A stretch of DNA of 64,000 bases from JAMXLO01 sp963726125 (GTDB lineage Bacteria > Pseudomonadota > Alphaproteobacteria > Acetobacterales > Acetobacteraceae): the NCBI GenBank assembly GCA_963726125.1, contig CAVSBG010000021.1, positions 256,704-320,703 on the forward strand. Direction: 5' to 3'. The translations under genes and the position numbers were made by a program. Below, in pieces: positions 34,538 to 43,459 of this stretch. The first letter of the stretch is position 1; each line of letters begins with the position of its first letter. The notes below the pieces were generated by a model. The model had not been told where the DNA came from and ran no database searches. It worked only from the letters and a program-made list of their open reading frames with translations.

Positions 34538-34945
34538 ATGGCGAAGATCGCTGGCGGCTGTCTGTGCGGCAAGGTTCGTTACAGTGCCGAGGGGGAGCCG
34601 GTGTTCGTCGGCGTCTGTCATTGCACGGACTGCCAGAAGTTCACCGGTAGTGCCTTCGCGGCGGTGGTTGCCGTGCCGAAGCCGGCGTTTTCCATGCAGG
34701 GCAAGGTCACGACCTACAGCAAGATCGGCGATTCCGGTAAGTCGATCTCGCGGCAGTTCTGTCCCGAATGCGGTTCGTCGATCGCTGACGAGGCTGATGC
34801 GATGCCGGGGGTGGTCATGATCGCGTCCGGCACACTGGACGACAGCAGTTGGGTGAAGCCCGGAACAGAGATCTACTGCGACAGTGCCCAATCCTGGGTG
34901 AAGCTGGGCGGGGAGATGCAGAGCTTCGCGAAGCTGCCTGGCTGA
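34538..34945 (+). CDS. GFA/CENP-V domain zinc protein
   Basis: A 135-residue protein consisting of one GFA fold with its zinc ligands: GGCLCGKVRYSAEG, VCHCTDCQKFTGSAF and RQFCPECGSSIAD, then the typical MIASGTLDD. GAGGGAG lies upstream of the ATG. The family is named for glutathione-dependent formaldehyde-activating enzyme, but most members have unknown substrates. A longer in-frame open reading frame reaching back to 33362 is a shadow of aapJ. The gene is monocistronic. Confidence 0.87.
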   Translation: MAKIAGGCLCGKVRYSAEGEPVFVGVCHCTDCQKFTGSAFAAVVAVPKPAFSMQGKVTTYSKIGDSGKSISRQFCPECGSSIADEADAMPGVVMIASGTLDDSSWVKPGTEIYCDSAQSWVKLGGEMQSFAKLPG

Positions 34946-35070
34946 GCGTTGGGTTCAGGCACTGGTATTGAGCGTCTTGGTATTGGGCGTCTTGGTTTCG
35001 TCGTATTGCATCGACACTGGCACTGGTTCTTGGTCGTCCAACTGGTGGCTGCGTGCCCCTTGGGTAGCCG

Positions 35071-35093
35071 ATGGCCGGGTCAAGCCCGGCCAT
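35071..35093. repeat. type B hairpin ATGGCCGGG-TCAAG-CCCGGCCAT
   Basis: Perfect 9 bp arms over a 5-base loop, followed by GACGAAT. This palindrome is of the dispersed kind common in intergenic regions of alphaproteobacteria; degenerate copies lie at about 29848-29930. A short 18 bp tandem repeat (GCGTCTTGGTATTG type) lies just upstream at about 34972-34999. Confidence 0.6.
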
Positions 35094-35134
35094 GACGAAT
35101 TCGTTATGGATTCGCGGCGGGTTTGCAACAGAAG

Positions 35135-36367
35135 CTACAGAGCGTTCTTCACAAACCGACCGTTCAGCATGATGGCCGCCATGTTGCGGCCGTCGCCGCA
35201 CAGGACGGAGATGTCGCGGTAGGGATCGCCGTCAACCACCAACAGGTCGGCGAACGCACCCGGAATGAGTTCGCCAATCTTGCCTTGCTGACGGACGATC
35301 TCGGCGTTCACCAAGGTGGCGGAACGGATGATGTCGGGCGCGCTCATGACCTCGCGGCGGATGGTGAATTCGGTGCAATGGTCGTTCTGCAACTGGCCGA
35401 GCAGGTCGGAGCCGAAGCCGATCTTGACCCCGGCGTCGCGTGCGATCTCCAGCGAACGCAGGCCGGCGTGCAGCACGAGTTCGTTCTTTTCCAGACTGTA
35501 GCTGGATAATCCGTAGTCGGGTCCGCGGCGCTTCAGGGCGTCGTAGGCGACAAGTGTCGGCACCAGATAGGCGCTGCGCTCGGCCATGAGCTGCGCGGTG
35601 GGCGTGTCGATCAGGTTGCCGTGCTCGATGGTGCGGACGCCGGCGGTCACCGCGCGTTCGATCGCCTTGGCCGAGTAAGCGTGCGCGCACACGTACGTGC
35701 CCCAGCGGGTGGCTTCGTCGACCGCGGCCTCGATCTCGTCGATGCGGTACTGCAGGCTCTCCAGCGGATCGAGCTGCGAGGAGACACCGCCGGACACCAT
35801 GATCTTGATATGGTCGGCACCCTTGCGAAGCTCGTCGCGGGCGGCCTTGATCACGTCCGGCACGCCGTCGGCAACGCGTGCGGCCCAGGTGAGGCCGGAA
35901 CAACAGGCGCAGAACACGCGGGTCTGCGTGCGCAGGCGGAAGTCGCCGTGGCCGCCGGTCTGGCTGAGCGGCTGGCCGGCGATGAACAGACGCGGGCCCT
36001 CGAACAGTCCCTCCTCGACCGCGGCCTTGATGCCGTAATCGGCGCCGCCGGTATCACGCAGCGTGGTGAAGCCGCGGTGCAGCATGGCACGCATGTTGGC
36101 CGCGCCCTTGGCGGCGAGCAGGGTCAGCGGGATGTCCGAGAGCAGGCGCAGGTTCACCTCGGTCAGCACGACGTGGATATGGCAGTCGATCAGGCCAGGC
36201 ATCAGCGTGCGGCCGCGCAGGTCGATGCGCGTTGCGGAGGCGCTGGTGATGGGACGGTCGGAGACCTCTTTAACTGATCCGTCCTCGACCAGGACGGAGA
36301 TGCCGTCCTGCAGCTCGTCCTTGCGCGGATCGAGGAAGCGACCGCCGCTGAAGAGGTAGGTCGTCAT
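35135..36367 (-). CDS. metal-dependent amidohydrolase (imidazolonepropionase/prolidase-like)
   Basis: The 410-residue protein starts at the ATG complementing 36365-36367 (MTTYLFSGGRFLDPRK). The amidohydrolase metal sites are all visible: GLIDCHIHVVLTE (H-x-H), HIKIMVSGGVSS (bridging Lys), VCAHAYSAKAIE and RTIEHGNLID (two His), and KIGFGSDLLGQL (Asp). It resembles the Sgx9260/prolidase-like clade that hydrolyses dipeptides or N-acyl amino acids in the cytoplasm. It is divergent from the liv-type operon (136 bp gap), so it may process what that transporter imports. Confidence 0.85.
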   Translation of the reverse strand: MTTYLFSGGRFLDPRKDELQDGISVLVEDGSVKEVSDRPITSASATRIDLRGRTLMPGLIDCHIHVVLTEVNLRLLSDIPLTLLAAKGAANMRAMLHRGFTTLRDTGGADYGIKAAVEEGLFEGPRLFIAGQPLSQTGGHGDFRLRTQTRVFCACCSGLTWAARVADGVPDVIKAARDELRKGADHIKIMVSGGVSSQLDPLESLQYRIDEIEAAVDEATRWGTYVCAHAYSAKAIERAVTAGVRTIEHGNLIDTPTAQLMAERSAYLVPTLVAYDALKRRGPDYGLSSYSLEKNELVLHAGLRSLEIARDAGVKIGFGSDLLGQLQNDHCTEFTIRREVMSAPDIIRSATLVNAEIVRQQGKIGELIPGAFADLLVVDGDPYRDISVLCGDGRNMAAIMLNGRFVKNAL

Positions 36368-36502
36368 GTCTGGCCCCATTGCTGCATCACGCCGCCAAAA
36401 TGGCGCCAGTGCCGCTTGCTTGACGAACGCGCCGCGGTCAAGCCCCTTGAGGATGGCGGGTTGGTCGCGCGACAATCGCGCTACCGCTTGGTCCTGCCAT
36501 AG

Positions 36503-37270
36503 ATGCCACTGCTCGAAATCCGCGACCTGACCCGAAGCTATTATGGCGTGCACGCGTTGCGCGGGGTTGAGCTGTCGGTAGAGGCCGGGCACATCACCGG
36601 CCTGATCGGGCCGAACGGCGCGGGCAAGACCACGTTGTTCAACTGCATTTCCGGGGTGGTGCCACCGGATGGCGGGAGCGTCCGTTTCGACGGGCAGGTC
36701 ATCACGTCATGGCGGCCTGACCGCATCACCGGCGCCGGGCTGGTACGCACATTCCAGATCGCGCGGGGGTTTCCCAGGTTGTCGGTGCTGGAGAATCTGA
36801 TGCTCTACGGCACCGGCCAGCCCGGAGAGCGGCTGGTTCATGCGGTCCTGCGCCCGCCTGCCGCCCGACGGCGCGAGGCGGAATTGCGCGAACGGGCGCG
36901 CGGCATTGCGCAACGGCTCAACCTCGTTCCGTTGCTGGACCACCGCGCCGCCGAATTGTCGGGCGGTCAGAAGAAGCTGCTGGAGATCGGTCGCGCCTTG
37001 ATGGCGGCGCCGAAACTTCTGTTGCTGGACGAGCCGGTCGCGGGGGTGAACCCCACGCTGGCGCGTGAGATCGGCGAGCACCTGCGCGGCCTGGTCGCGG
37101 ATGGCATTTCGGTGCTGCTGATCGAGCATCACATGGACACCATTGCGGCGCTGTGTGATCCGGTCATTGTCATGGCCGAGGGGCGCCATCTGCGGCAAGG
37201 ATCATTCGCGGACCTCGCATCGGATCCGGTCGTGCAGGAAGCGTATATGGGACGGCGCCACCATGGCTGA
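36503..37270 (+). CDS. livG: branched-chain amino acid-type ABC transporter ATPase
   Basis: A 255-residue LivG-type ATPase: Walker A GPNGAGKTTLF, signature LSGGQKKLLEIGRALM, Walker B LLLLDEPVAGVNP, and the C-terminal LIEHHMDTIAALCDPVIVMA with the switch His and the extra helix of this family. It is the first gene of livG-livF-livK-livH-HAD-livM. The operon might transport branched-chain amino acids, amides, urea or aromatic compounds; LivG homology does not decide the substrate. Confidence 0.9.
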   Translation: MPLLEIRDLTRSYYGVHALRGVELSVEAGHITGLIGPNGAGKTTLFNCISGVVPPDGGSVRFDGQVITSWRPDRITGAGLVRTFQIARGFPRLSVLENLMLYGTGQPGERLVHAVLRPPAARRREAELRERARGIAQRLNLVPLLDHRAAELSGGQKKLLEIGRALMAAPKLLLLDEPVAGVNPTLAREIGEHLRGLVADGISVLLIEHHMDTIAALCDPVIVMAEGRHLRQGSFADLASDPVVQEAYMGRRHHG

Positions 37271-37347
37271 CGCGGAATGTTCCGGCGGCGCGCCAGGTCG
37301 CGGACGCCAGGGCCAAGCCTCGGCATGACGATGGCAGGACGGCGCCG

Positions 37348-38073
37348 GTGAGCCTGCTGGCTGCGCGGGACATCGTCGCCGGGTATGGGCGCGACGACCA
37401 GATCCTGAAGGGCGCACACCTTACGGTCGAGGACGGCGAGATCGTTGCCATCATCGGGCCGAACGGCGCCGGCAAATCGACGCTGCTGAAGACCATCGCC
37501 GGCCTGCTGCATCCCTCGCACGGCAGCATCACGCTGCGCGGCGAACCGATCCATGCATTGCCTCCGCGCGAAGTCAGCCGCCTCGGCGTCGCGTTCGTGC
37601 CGCAGGAGCAGAACATCTTCGCGACGCTCTCAGTGCGCGAGAACCTGGAGATGGGCGGGTGGCTCGACCCCGCCGCGACACGCCGGCGCATCGATGACGT
37701 GTTCGGCCGGTTCCCGATGCTGGCCGAACGGCGGGGACGCGCGGCGCGGACGTTGTCGGGCGGGCAGCGGCAGGTGCTGGCGATGGCGATGGCACTCATG
37801 GTGCAGCCGGCGCTGCTGCTGCTGGATGAACCCTCGGCCGGGCTGTCGCCGATTGCCGCCGAGGCGCTGTTCGACACCATCCGGGCGATCAACCGTGACG
37901 GCATCGCGATCGCCATGGTGGAGCAGAACGCGACACAGGCACTGGAGATCGCGCACCGCGCGACCATCCTTGTCGACGGCCGCAACAACCGCGATGGTGC
38001 GGCCGCCGAGCTTGCCGCCGACCCGGAGATTCGCCGCATCTTCCTGGGGGCGGCGCCGACCGAGCAACCATAA
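37348..38073 (+). CDS. livF: branched-chain amino acid-type ABC transporter ATPase
   Basis: A 241-residue LivF-type ATPase from GTG 37348: Walker A GPNGAGKSTLLKTIAG, signature LSGGQRQVLAMAMALM, Walker B LLLLDEPSAGLSP and switch region IAMVEQNATQALEIAHRATI. LivF and LivG form the ATPase heterodimer of the transporter. It follows livG by 77 bp and precedes the binding protein by 12 bp. Confidence 0.9.
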   Translation: MSLLAARDIVAGYGRDDQILKGAHLTVEDGEIVAIIGPNGAGKSTLLKTIAGLLHPSHGSITLRGEPIHALPPREVSRLGVAFVPQEQNIFATLSVRENLEMGGWLDPAATRRRIDDVFGRFPMLAERRGRAARTLSGGQRQVLAMAMALMVQPALLLLDEPSAGLSPIAAEALFDTIRAINRDGIAIAMVEQNATQALEIAHRATILVDGRNNRDGAAAELAADPEIRRIFLGAAPTEQP

Positions 38074-38085
38074 TTGGAGGGTTTC

Positions 38086-39277
38086 ATGTTTCGCTTCACT
38101 CGCCGCGGGGTTCTGCAAGCCGCGACCGCGGTTGTCGCCATGCCGGCGATCGGGCGGGCGCAGGCTGGATTGTTGACGCTCGGGGTGCTGACGCCGCTGA
38201 CCGGCGCCGGCAGCTTCGATGGTCCTCGGATGCTGAAGGCGATGCAGGCGGTGGCAAGCGACATCAACGCCGCCGGCGGTCTGCTGGGCCGGAAGATCGA
38301 ACTGGTCGTGGAGGACGACGAGACCAATCCGGAGGCCGCGGTGCGCGCGGCGCACAAGCTGGTCGATGTGAACAAGGTGCCGGTGATCATGGGGACGTGG
38401 GCGTCTGCGGTCACTACGGCGGTCGCGCCGGTGTGCTGGGAGAGCAAGACGTTCCTGACCACGGTGTCCGGCGCGGACTCGATCACGCATCTGCCGCATC
38501 AGGGCTACCTGATCCGCACGCAGCCGAACAATCAGCTACAGGCGACGAAGCATGCGGAGTTCATCATCAAGAGCGGCGCCAAGCGGGTGTTCATCCTGGC
38601 GATCCAGGCACCGTTCGCGGAGCCGACACGGAAGTACCTGACGGAGACGCTGACGCCAAAGGGTGTCGAGGTTGCCGGCTCCCTGGTCTACGACAAGGAC
38701 AAGACGAGCTACCGGTCCGAGATCGATCAGGCGCTGAAGACCAAGCCCGATATGCTGTATCTGAACGGCTATGCGCCCGATGTCGCGGTGGTGCTGCGCG
38801 ATCTGTATCGCGCGGGCTACGATGGCGGACGGTTCACGCAATCCTATGCGCTGACCGAGAAGAGCCTGGGGGAACTGCCGAAGGAGGTGACGCAGGGGGT
38901 GATCACGGTGCAGCCCTCGGCGGACGTGAATTCTCCGGCGTATGCCGCGGCGGCAAAGCGGCTCGGCATCGCCGCTCCCGATTGGTACGAGGCGCAGGCC
39001 ACCGACTGGATCAGCATCGTCGCGCTGACCATCGCCAAGGCGGGCGAGGCCACCGGCACGGCACTGCGCGACAATGTCCGCAAGATCACCAACAGCGATG
39101 CGACGGTTGTGTATACCGCTGTGGATGGGCTTGGCGGCGCTGAAGCAGGGCAAGGACATCAAGTACTCGGGTGCCAGTGGGCCCTGCACGTTCACCGATA
39201 TCGGTGACATCTCCGACTGCAAGTTCCGTTTCAATCGGGTGGACAACGGCGCGTTCAAGCTGATCGAGGTGGCGTAG
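38086..39277 (+). CDS. livK: LivK-type periplasmic binding protein, apparent frameshift
   Basis: Starts at ATG 38086 with GGAGG upstream; the N-terminus FRFTRRGVLQAATAVVAMPA has a twin-arginine-like signal with cleavage near GRAQA. The Peripla_BP_6 fold follows: LGVLTPLTGAGSFDGPRMLK, LVVEDDETNPEAAVRAAHKL, VIMGTWASAVTTAVAPVC. At about 39133 (CTT g GCG GCG) the frame moves by +1 and the last about 48 residues (ALKQGKDIKYSGASGPCTF, FRFNRVDNGAFKLIEVA) are in the new frame, ending at 39277. Removing one base gives 396 residues. Uncorrected, the protein ends in an unrelated tail and would lack its final strands. Confidence 0.87.
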
Positions 39278-39287
39278 CGTCGCGGGT

Positions 39288-40154
39288 GTGCTGACCGAAA
39301 TTGCCCAGCTTGTTCTTAACGGGGTGATGTCCGGCGCGATACTTGCCACGCCGGCCATCGGCTTTACCGCGATCTACGCGGTGCTGCGCTTTCCCAACTT
39401 TGCCGTGGCATCGCACGCGACGATCGGCGCCTTCGCGGGCTATTGCGGCAATGTGTGGCTCGGACTGCCGCTGGTGCCCTCGGCGGTGCTGGCGTTCCTG
39501 GTGGCGGGGCTGGCGGGCGTTGCCAGCGACACATTCGTGCTGCGGCCATTGCGCTCGGGTGGGCTGATCACCGTGACGATCGCTTCGGTCGCACTGACCA
39601 TTGCGCTGGAGAATCTGATACGGCTGGGGTTTGGCAATGCGCTACGCGACTACGATTTGCCGATCGCACGCGACTGGCGGTTTGGCGGTTTGCGGGTGGG
39701 GCCGCAGCAGCTGGAGGATCTGGCGATCGCTGCTGTTGCGGTCGTGGGCTTGTTCAGCTTCCTGGCGTTCACACGGCTGGGGAAGGCGATGCGCGCGGTG
39801 GCCGACAATCCAACACTGGCGTCCATCAAGGGCATCGACGCAGACAGGATCGCGCGCATTGTCAACTTCATCGCGATGGGGTTCGCCGGACTGGGCGGGA
39901 TGCTGTTGGGGCTGGATACATCGATCGATCCTCTCACCGGCTTTCGCGCCATCCTGGCGATCTTCGCAGCCGCCGTGGTCGGCGGACTCGGCAGCATTCC
40001 GGGAGCGGTCGTTGGCGCACTGACTGTCGGCATCGCGGAGGAATTGTCCCTGCTCGTGCTGCCACCCGACTATCGCACGGTGATCGGTTTCATCGCCATC
40101 CTGCTGGTGCTCAGCTTCCGGCCACGCGGCATTCTTGGCGCGCGGGCTTATTGA
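39288..40154 (+). CDS. livH: branched-chain amino acid-type ABC permease
   Basis: A 288-residue inner-membrane permease from GTG 39288 with about eight hydrophobic segments. Family motifs are seen in LRFPNFAVASHATIGAFAGY, FTRLGKAMRAVADNPTLASI (cytoplasmic coupling loop, with D-N-P-x-L-A) and AAVVGGLGSIPGAVVGALTV. It begins 10 bp after the binding protein gene and is followed 13 bp later by the HAD gene. Confidence 0.9.
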   Translation: MLTEIAQLVLNGVMSGAILATPAIGFTAIYAVLRFPNFAVASHATIGAFAGYCGNVWLGLPLVPSAVLAFLVAGLAGVASDTFVLRPLRSGGLITVTIASVALTIALENLIRLGFGNALRDYDLPIARDWRFGGLRVGPQQLEDLAIAAVAVVGLFSFLAFTRLGKAMRAVADNPTLASIKGIDADRIARIVNFIAMGFAGLGGMLLGLDTSIDPLTGFRAILAIFAAAVVGGLGSIPGAVVGALTVGIAEELSLLVLPPDYRTVIGFIAILLVLSFRPRGILGARAY

Positions 40155-40167
40155 AGCGGGAGATGAC

Positions 40168-40872
40168 ATGATTGATGCGGAGCAGATCAAATCCACTGTG
40201 CAGGTCTGCATGTTTGACCAGTATGGCACTGTGGTGGACATGCAGACAGGGCTGGTGGAAGCGGCCACGCCGTTCCTGCGCGCCAAGGGATGGCAAGGCA
40301 ATCCGAACTCGTTCGTTACCTGGTGGCGACGCACGCATTTCGAGAACTCGATGATCGATGCGCTGCTGCACCGCGAGCACACAGCGTATCGCGAGGTTGG
40401 CGAACGGTCGGTGGCGTTTGTGATGGATCGCGCCGGTATCCGCTACACGATGGACGAGGTGCGGTCGCTGGTGGACAACATCGTGCGGCTGCGTCCGTTC
40501 CCGGAGGTGCCCGCCGCACTGGATCGCTTGCGCGCGCGATACCGGTTGATCGTGCTGTCGAACGGCGATCCCGATATGCTGGAGAACGCCAAGCCGCATC
40601 ACGGCGTCGCGTTCGAGCGCGTGATCTCGGTGGCGGAGGCCAACTCGTTCAAGCCACATGTTGCGACCTACACCAAGGCCGCCGAGATCGCCGGTGTGCG
40701 GATGGAGCAGGTGCTGTTCATCGCGAACCACGCGTTCGACTGTATCGGCGCGAAGGCAGCCGGCATGCGGACCGCATTCATTGATCGCCGGCAGCGACCG
40801 TTCGGCGGGACACCGCATCAGCCTGATCTGCTGGTGCAGAGCATGACGGCGCTCGCCGACGCCATTGCCTGA
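40168..40872 (+). CDS. HAD-superfamily haloacid dehalogenase type II-like hydrolase
   Basis: The 234-residue protein fits L-2-haloacid dehalogenases: nucleophile Asp in MFDQYGTVVDMQTG, LSNGDPDML (motif II Ser-Asn), SFKPHVATY (motif III Lys) and FIANHAFDCIGAKAAGM (motif IV, with N-H-A-F-D in place of the more usual S-N-x-W-D). I start it at ATG 40168 with GGGAGAT upstream. It lies between livH and livM; its stop overlaps the livM ATG (TGATG), so it is coupled to the transporter. This suggests that the imported solute, or a product of it, carries a halogen or similar leaving group. Confidence 0.85.
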   Translation: MIDAEQIKSTVQVCMFDQYGTVVDMQTGLVEAATPFLRAKGWQGNPNSFVTWWRRTHFENSMIDALLHREHTAYREVGERSVAFVMDRAGIRYTMDEVRSLVDNIVRLRPFPEVPAALDRLRARYRLIVLSNGDPDMLENAKPHHGVAFERVISVAEANSFKPHVATYTKAAEIAGVRMEQVLFIANHAFDCIGAKAAGMRTAFIDRRQRPFGGTPHQPDLLVQSMTALADAIA

Positions 40873-41759
40873 TGACGGCGTATCTCACCGCCATGGCGAT
40901 CAGCGCCGGCATCTATGCGTTGCTGGCGCTGGGCGTGAACCTGACGTGGGGCATGGCGGGGATGGTCAATCTCGGTCTCGCCGGGTTCTTTGCGGTGGGT
41001 GCCTACGCGACCGCGATGCTGACAAAAGCCGGTGTCGCCATTCCGCTCGGCATTGCTGCCGGAGGCGCCGCGGCAGCACTCACCGGCGCCGGCGTTGCGC
41101 TGATCACGGCACGGCTGCGCGCCGACTATCTTGCCATTGTCACGCTCGGGTTTTCCGAGTCCGTGCGCATCGCCGCGGCCAATGAGATCTGGCTGACCAA
41201 TGGATCTGATGGGATCGCCGGCATTCCCGGGCCCTGGCGGGGCATACTGACGCCGCAACAGTTCAACCTGGTGTTCCTGGGCATCGTGCTCGCGGTGTTG
41301 GCGGCGACGTTCGTGGTGCTTCACCGCCTGGGCGCATCGCCGTTCGGGCGCGTGCTGCGGGCGATCCGCGATGATGAGGATGTCGCGGCGGTATCGGGCA
41401 AGCATGTACTGATGTTCAAGGTCAAGGCATTCGCTGTCGGCGCGGCAGTGCTGGGGATCGCGGGAGCGCTCTACGCGCACGAGACCTCATACGTGGCACC
41501 CGATATATTCGCACCATTGCTGACGCTGAACATCATCCTGGCGCTGGTGGCGGGTGGGGTCGGCAACAACGCCGGGGCGATAGTGGGCGCGGTCCTGATC
41601 GTGGCGTTGCTGGAAGGCACGCGGTTCCTCGCGCCAGTCCTGCCGTTCCTGGCGCCGGCGCAAATCGCGGCTATGCGCGAGCTACTGGTCAGTGTGCTGT
41701 TGCTGGTGATCCTGCGTGTGCTGCCGACGGGGATCATTCCAGAACGGACAGCGTCGTAA
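40872..41759 (+). CDS. livM: branched-chain amino acid-type ABC permease
   Basis: A 295-residue LivM-type permease with about eight membrane segments. Family motifs are VNLTWGMAGMVNLGLAGFFA, LRADYLAIVTLGFSESVRIA, NGSDGIAGIPGP, FGRVLRAIRDDEDVAAVSGK and LALVAGGVGNNAGAIVGAVL. It completes the transporter and ends 1 bp before the converging acyl-CoA ligase stop at 41760. Confidence 0.9.
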   Translation: MTAYLTAMAISAGIYALLALGVNLTWGMAGMVNLGLAGFFAVGAYATAMLTKAGVAIPLGIAAGGAAAALTGAGVALITARLRADYLAIVTLGFSESVRIAAANEIWLTNGSDGIAGIPGPWRGILTPQQFNLVFLGIVLAVLAATFVVLHRLGASPFGRVLRAIRDDEDVAAVSGKHVLMFKVKAFAVGAAVLGIAGALYAHETSYVAPDIFAPLLTLNIILALVAGGVGNNAGAIVGAVLIVALLEGTRFLAPVLPFLAPAQIAAMRELLVSVLLLVILRVLPTGIIPERTAS

Positions 41760-43397
41760 TCAGGCGTTCTCCAGCCAGCCCGCGTACTTTTCGCGCAGGC
41801 GCGTCTTCAGCACCTTGCCGGTCGCGGTGTGGGGGAGTTCGTCCACGAACACCACATCGTCAGGCAGCCACCATTTGGCGACATTGCCCGACAGGAATTC
41901 CAGCAGTTCTTCCTTGGTGACTTCGGCGCCTTCCTTGCGATGAACGAGCAGCAACGGACGCTCGGACCAGCGTGGATGGCGCGCGGCGATGACCGCGGCT
42001 TCAAGCACTGCCGGATGGCCTACCGCGAGGTTCTCGATCTCGATCGAACTGATCCACTCGCCGCCGGACTTTATGACGTCCTTGGCTCGGTCGGTGATGG
42101 TCAGAAAGCCGTCGGCATCGAGGTGCGCCACATCGCCGGTACGGAACCAGCCATCGTCGTCCACCACCTTGCCGCCGGCAGCTTTGTAGTAGCTGGAGAT
42201 GACCCATGAACCTCGCACCTGGATTTCGCCGACCGATTGGCCATCACGCGGCAGTTCGTGGCCGTCGTCGTCGACGATGCGAACTTCGGCGCCATAGATT
42301 GTCCGCCCCTGCTTGAGCTGCGCCGTGATGCGATGCTCCAGGTCCTGCCCGACATGGCGCGCCAGGAGACTGCCGCAGGTGCCGACGGGGCTCATCTCGG
42401 TCATGCCCCAGGCATGCAGCATGGTGGCGCCGAAATACTCGTGGGCCTTCTCGATCACGACGCGCGGGACCGCGGAGCCGCCGGACAAAACGCGCTTCAG
42501 CTTGAGGCCGCGCTGGTCGGTGGTGTTGAGGTTCTGCTCCATCCAGGCGAACAGGTTCAGCCAGACGGTTGGGACTGCGCCACAGAAGGTGACTGCCTCG
42601 TCGCGGATCAATTCGAACAGACTGGCGCCGTCCATCTTCATTCCGGGCAGCACCATCTTGGCGCCGGTGCCGGCGGCCGCGAACGGAATTCCCCAGCAAT
42701 TCACGTGGAACAACGGCGCGCACAGCAACAACGAATCGCGCGCCGAAATCGCCATGGTGTCGGCCGACATCAGGCAGAAGCTGTGCAGCACGGCCGAGCG
42801 GTGGCTCTGTAGTACGCCCTTGGGATTGCCGGTCGTGCCGGAGGTGTAGCACAGCGCCGAGGCGAGGTTCTCGTCGAACAGCGGCCAGGCATAGTCATCG
42901 CTCTCGGCACCGAGCAGGTCTTCGTAGGCGATCAGGTTCGGCACGCTGATCGACGGCAGCGCATCGCGCGCGCAGAGAGCGACGTAGCCACGCACGTGCG
43001 GGAGCTGCGGTGCGACTTGTTCGACCAAAGGCGCGAACGTTACGTCGAAGAACACGTAGCTGGACTCGGCGTCCGCGAGAATGAAACGCACCTGATCGGG
43101 GAACAAACGTGGGTTCACCGTGTGCAGCACGGCACCGCTGCACGTGGCACCGAAGTAGATTTCCACATGACGATCGTGGTTCCAGGCGAGGGTGGCGATG
43201 CGATCGCTCTGCGCGACGCCCAAGCGGCGTAGGGCGTTGGCGACCTGTCTTGCACGCGATGCGATGCGGCCCCAGGTGCTGCGGCGAATCGGTCCTTCGA
43301 CGGAGCGCGACACGATCTCGGTGCCGGCGTGGTAGCGCTCCGCGTAATCGAGCAATGACGATATCAGCAACGGCCTTTGCTGCATCAGGCCAAGCAT
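41760..43397 (-). CDS. long-chain fatty-acid-CoA ligase family protein
   Basis: A 545-residue adenylate-forming enzyme starting at the ATG complementing 43395-43397 (MLGLMQQRPLLISSLLDYAE). The AMP-binding signature is LCYTSGTTGNPKGVLQSH, followed by LHAWGMTEMSPVGT, the DDGWFRTGDVAHLDADGFL hinge region and a C-terminal catalytic Lys in HTATGKVLKTRLRE. It belongs to the AlkK/medium- to long-chain acyl-CoA synthetase group that activates fatty acids with ATP and CoA. A frame to 43463 without family similarity precedes the start. It converges on livM. Confidence 0.9.
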   Translation of the reverse strand: MLGLMQQRPLLISSLLDYAERYHAGTEIVSRSVEGPIRRSTWGRIASRARQVANALRRLGVAQSDRIATLAWNHDRHVEIYFGATCSGAVLHTVNPRLFPDQVRFILADAESSYVFFDVTFAPLVEQVAPQLPHVRGYVALCARDALPSISVPNLIAYEDLLGAESDDYAWPLFDENLASALCYTSGTTGNPKGVLQSHRSAVLHSFCLMSADTMAISARDSLLLCAPLFHVNCWGIPFAAAGTGAKMVLPGMKMDGASLFELIRDEAVTFCGAVPTVWLNLFAWMEQNLNTTDQRGLKLKRVLSGGSAVPRVVIEKAHEYFGATMLHAWGMTEMSPVGTCGSLLARHVGQDLEHRITAQLKQGRTIYGAEVRIVDDDGHELPRDGQSVGEIQVRGSWVISSYYKAAGGKVVDDDGWFRTGDVAHLDADGFLTITDRAKDVIKSGGEWISSIEIENLAVGHPAVLEAAVIAARHPRWSERPLLLVHRKEGAEVTKEELLEFLSGNVAKWWLPDDVVFVDELPHTATGKVLKTRLREKYAGWLENA

Positions 43398-43459
43398 GGC
43401 GTGCGCTCCCCGGTGGCATTTGGTTTTGTTGGGGATGAAATCCCGCAGCGGTGCCGAAA

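Noticed and set aside
38086..39277. livK as a genuine C-terminally truncated variant
   Set aside because: The missing 48 residues are present immediately downstream in the +1 frame with normal family sequence and end 10 bp before livH, so the frame break is a local one-base event.
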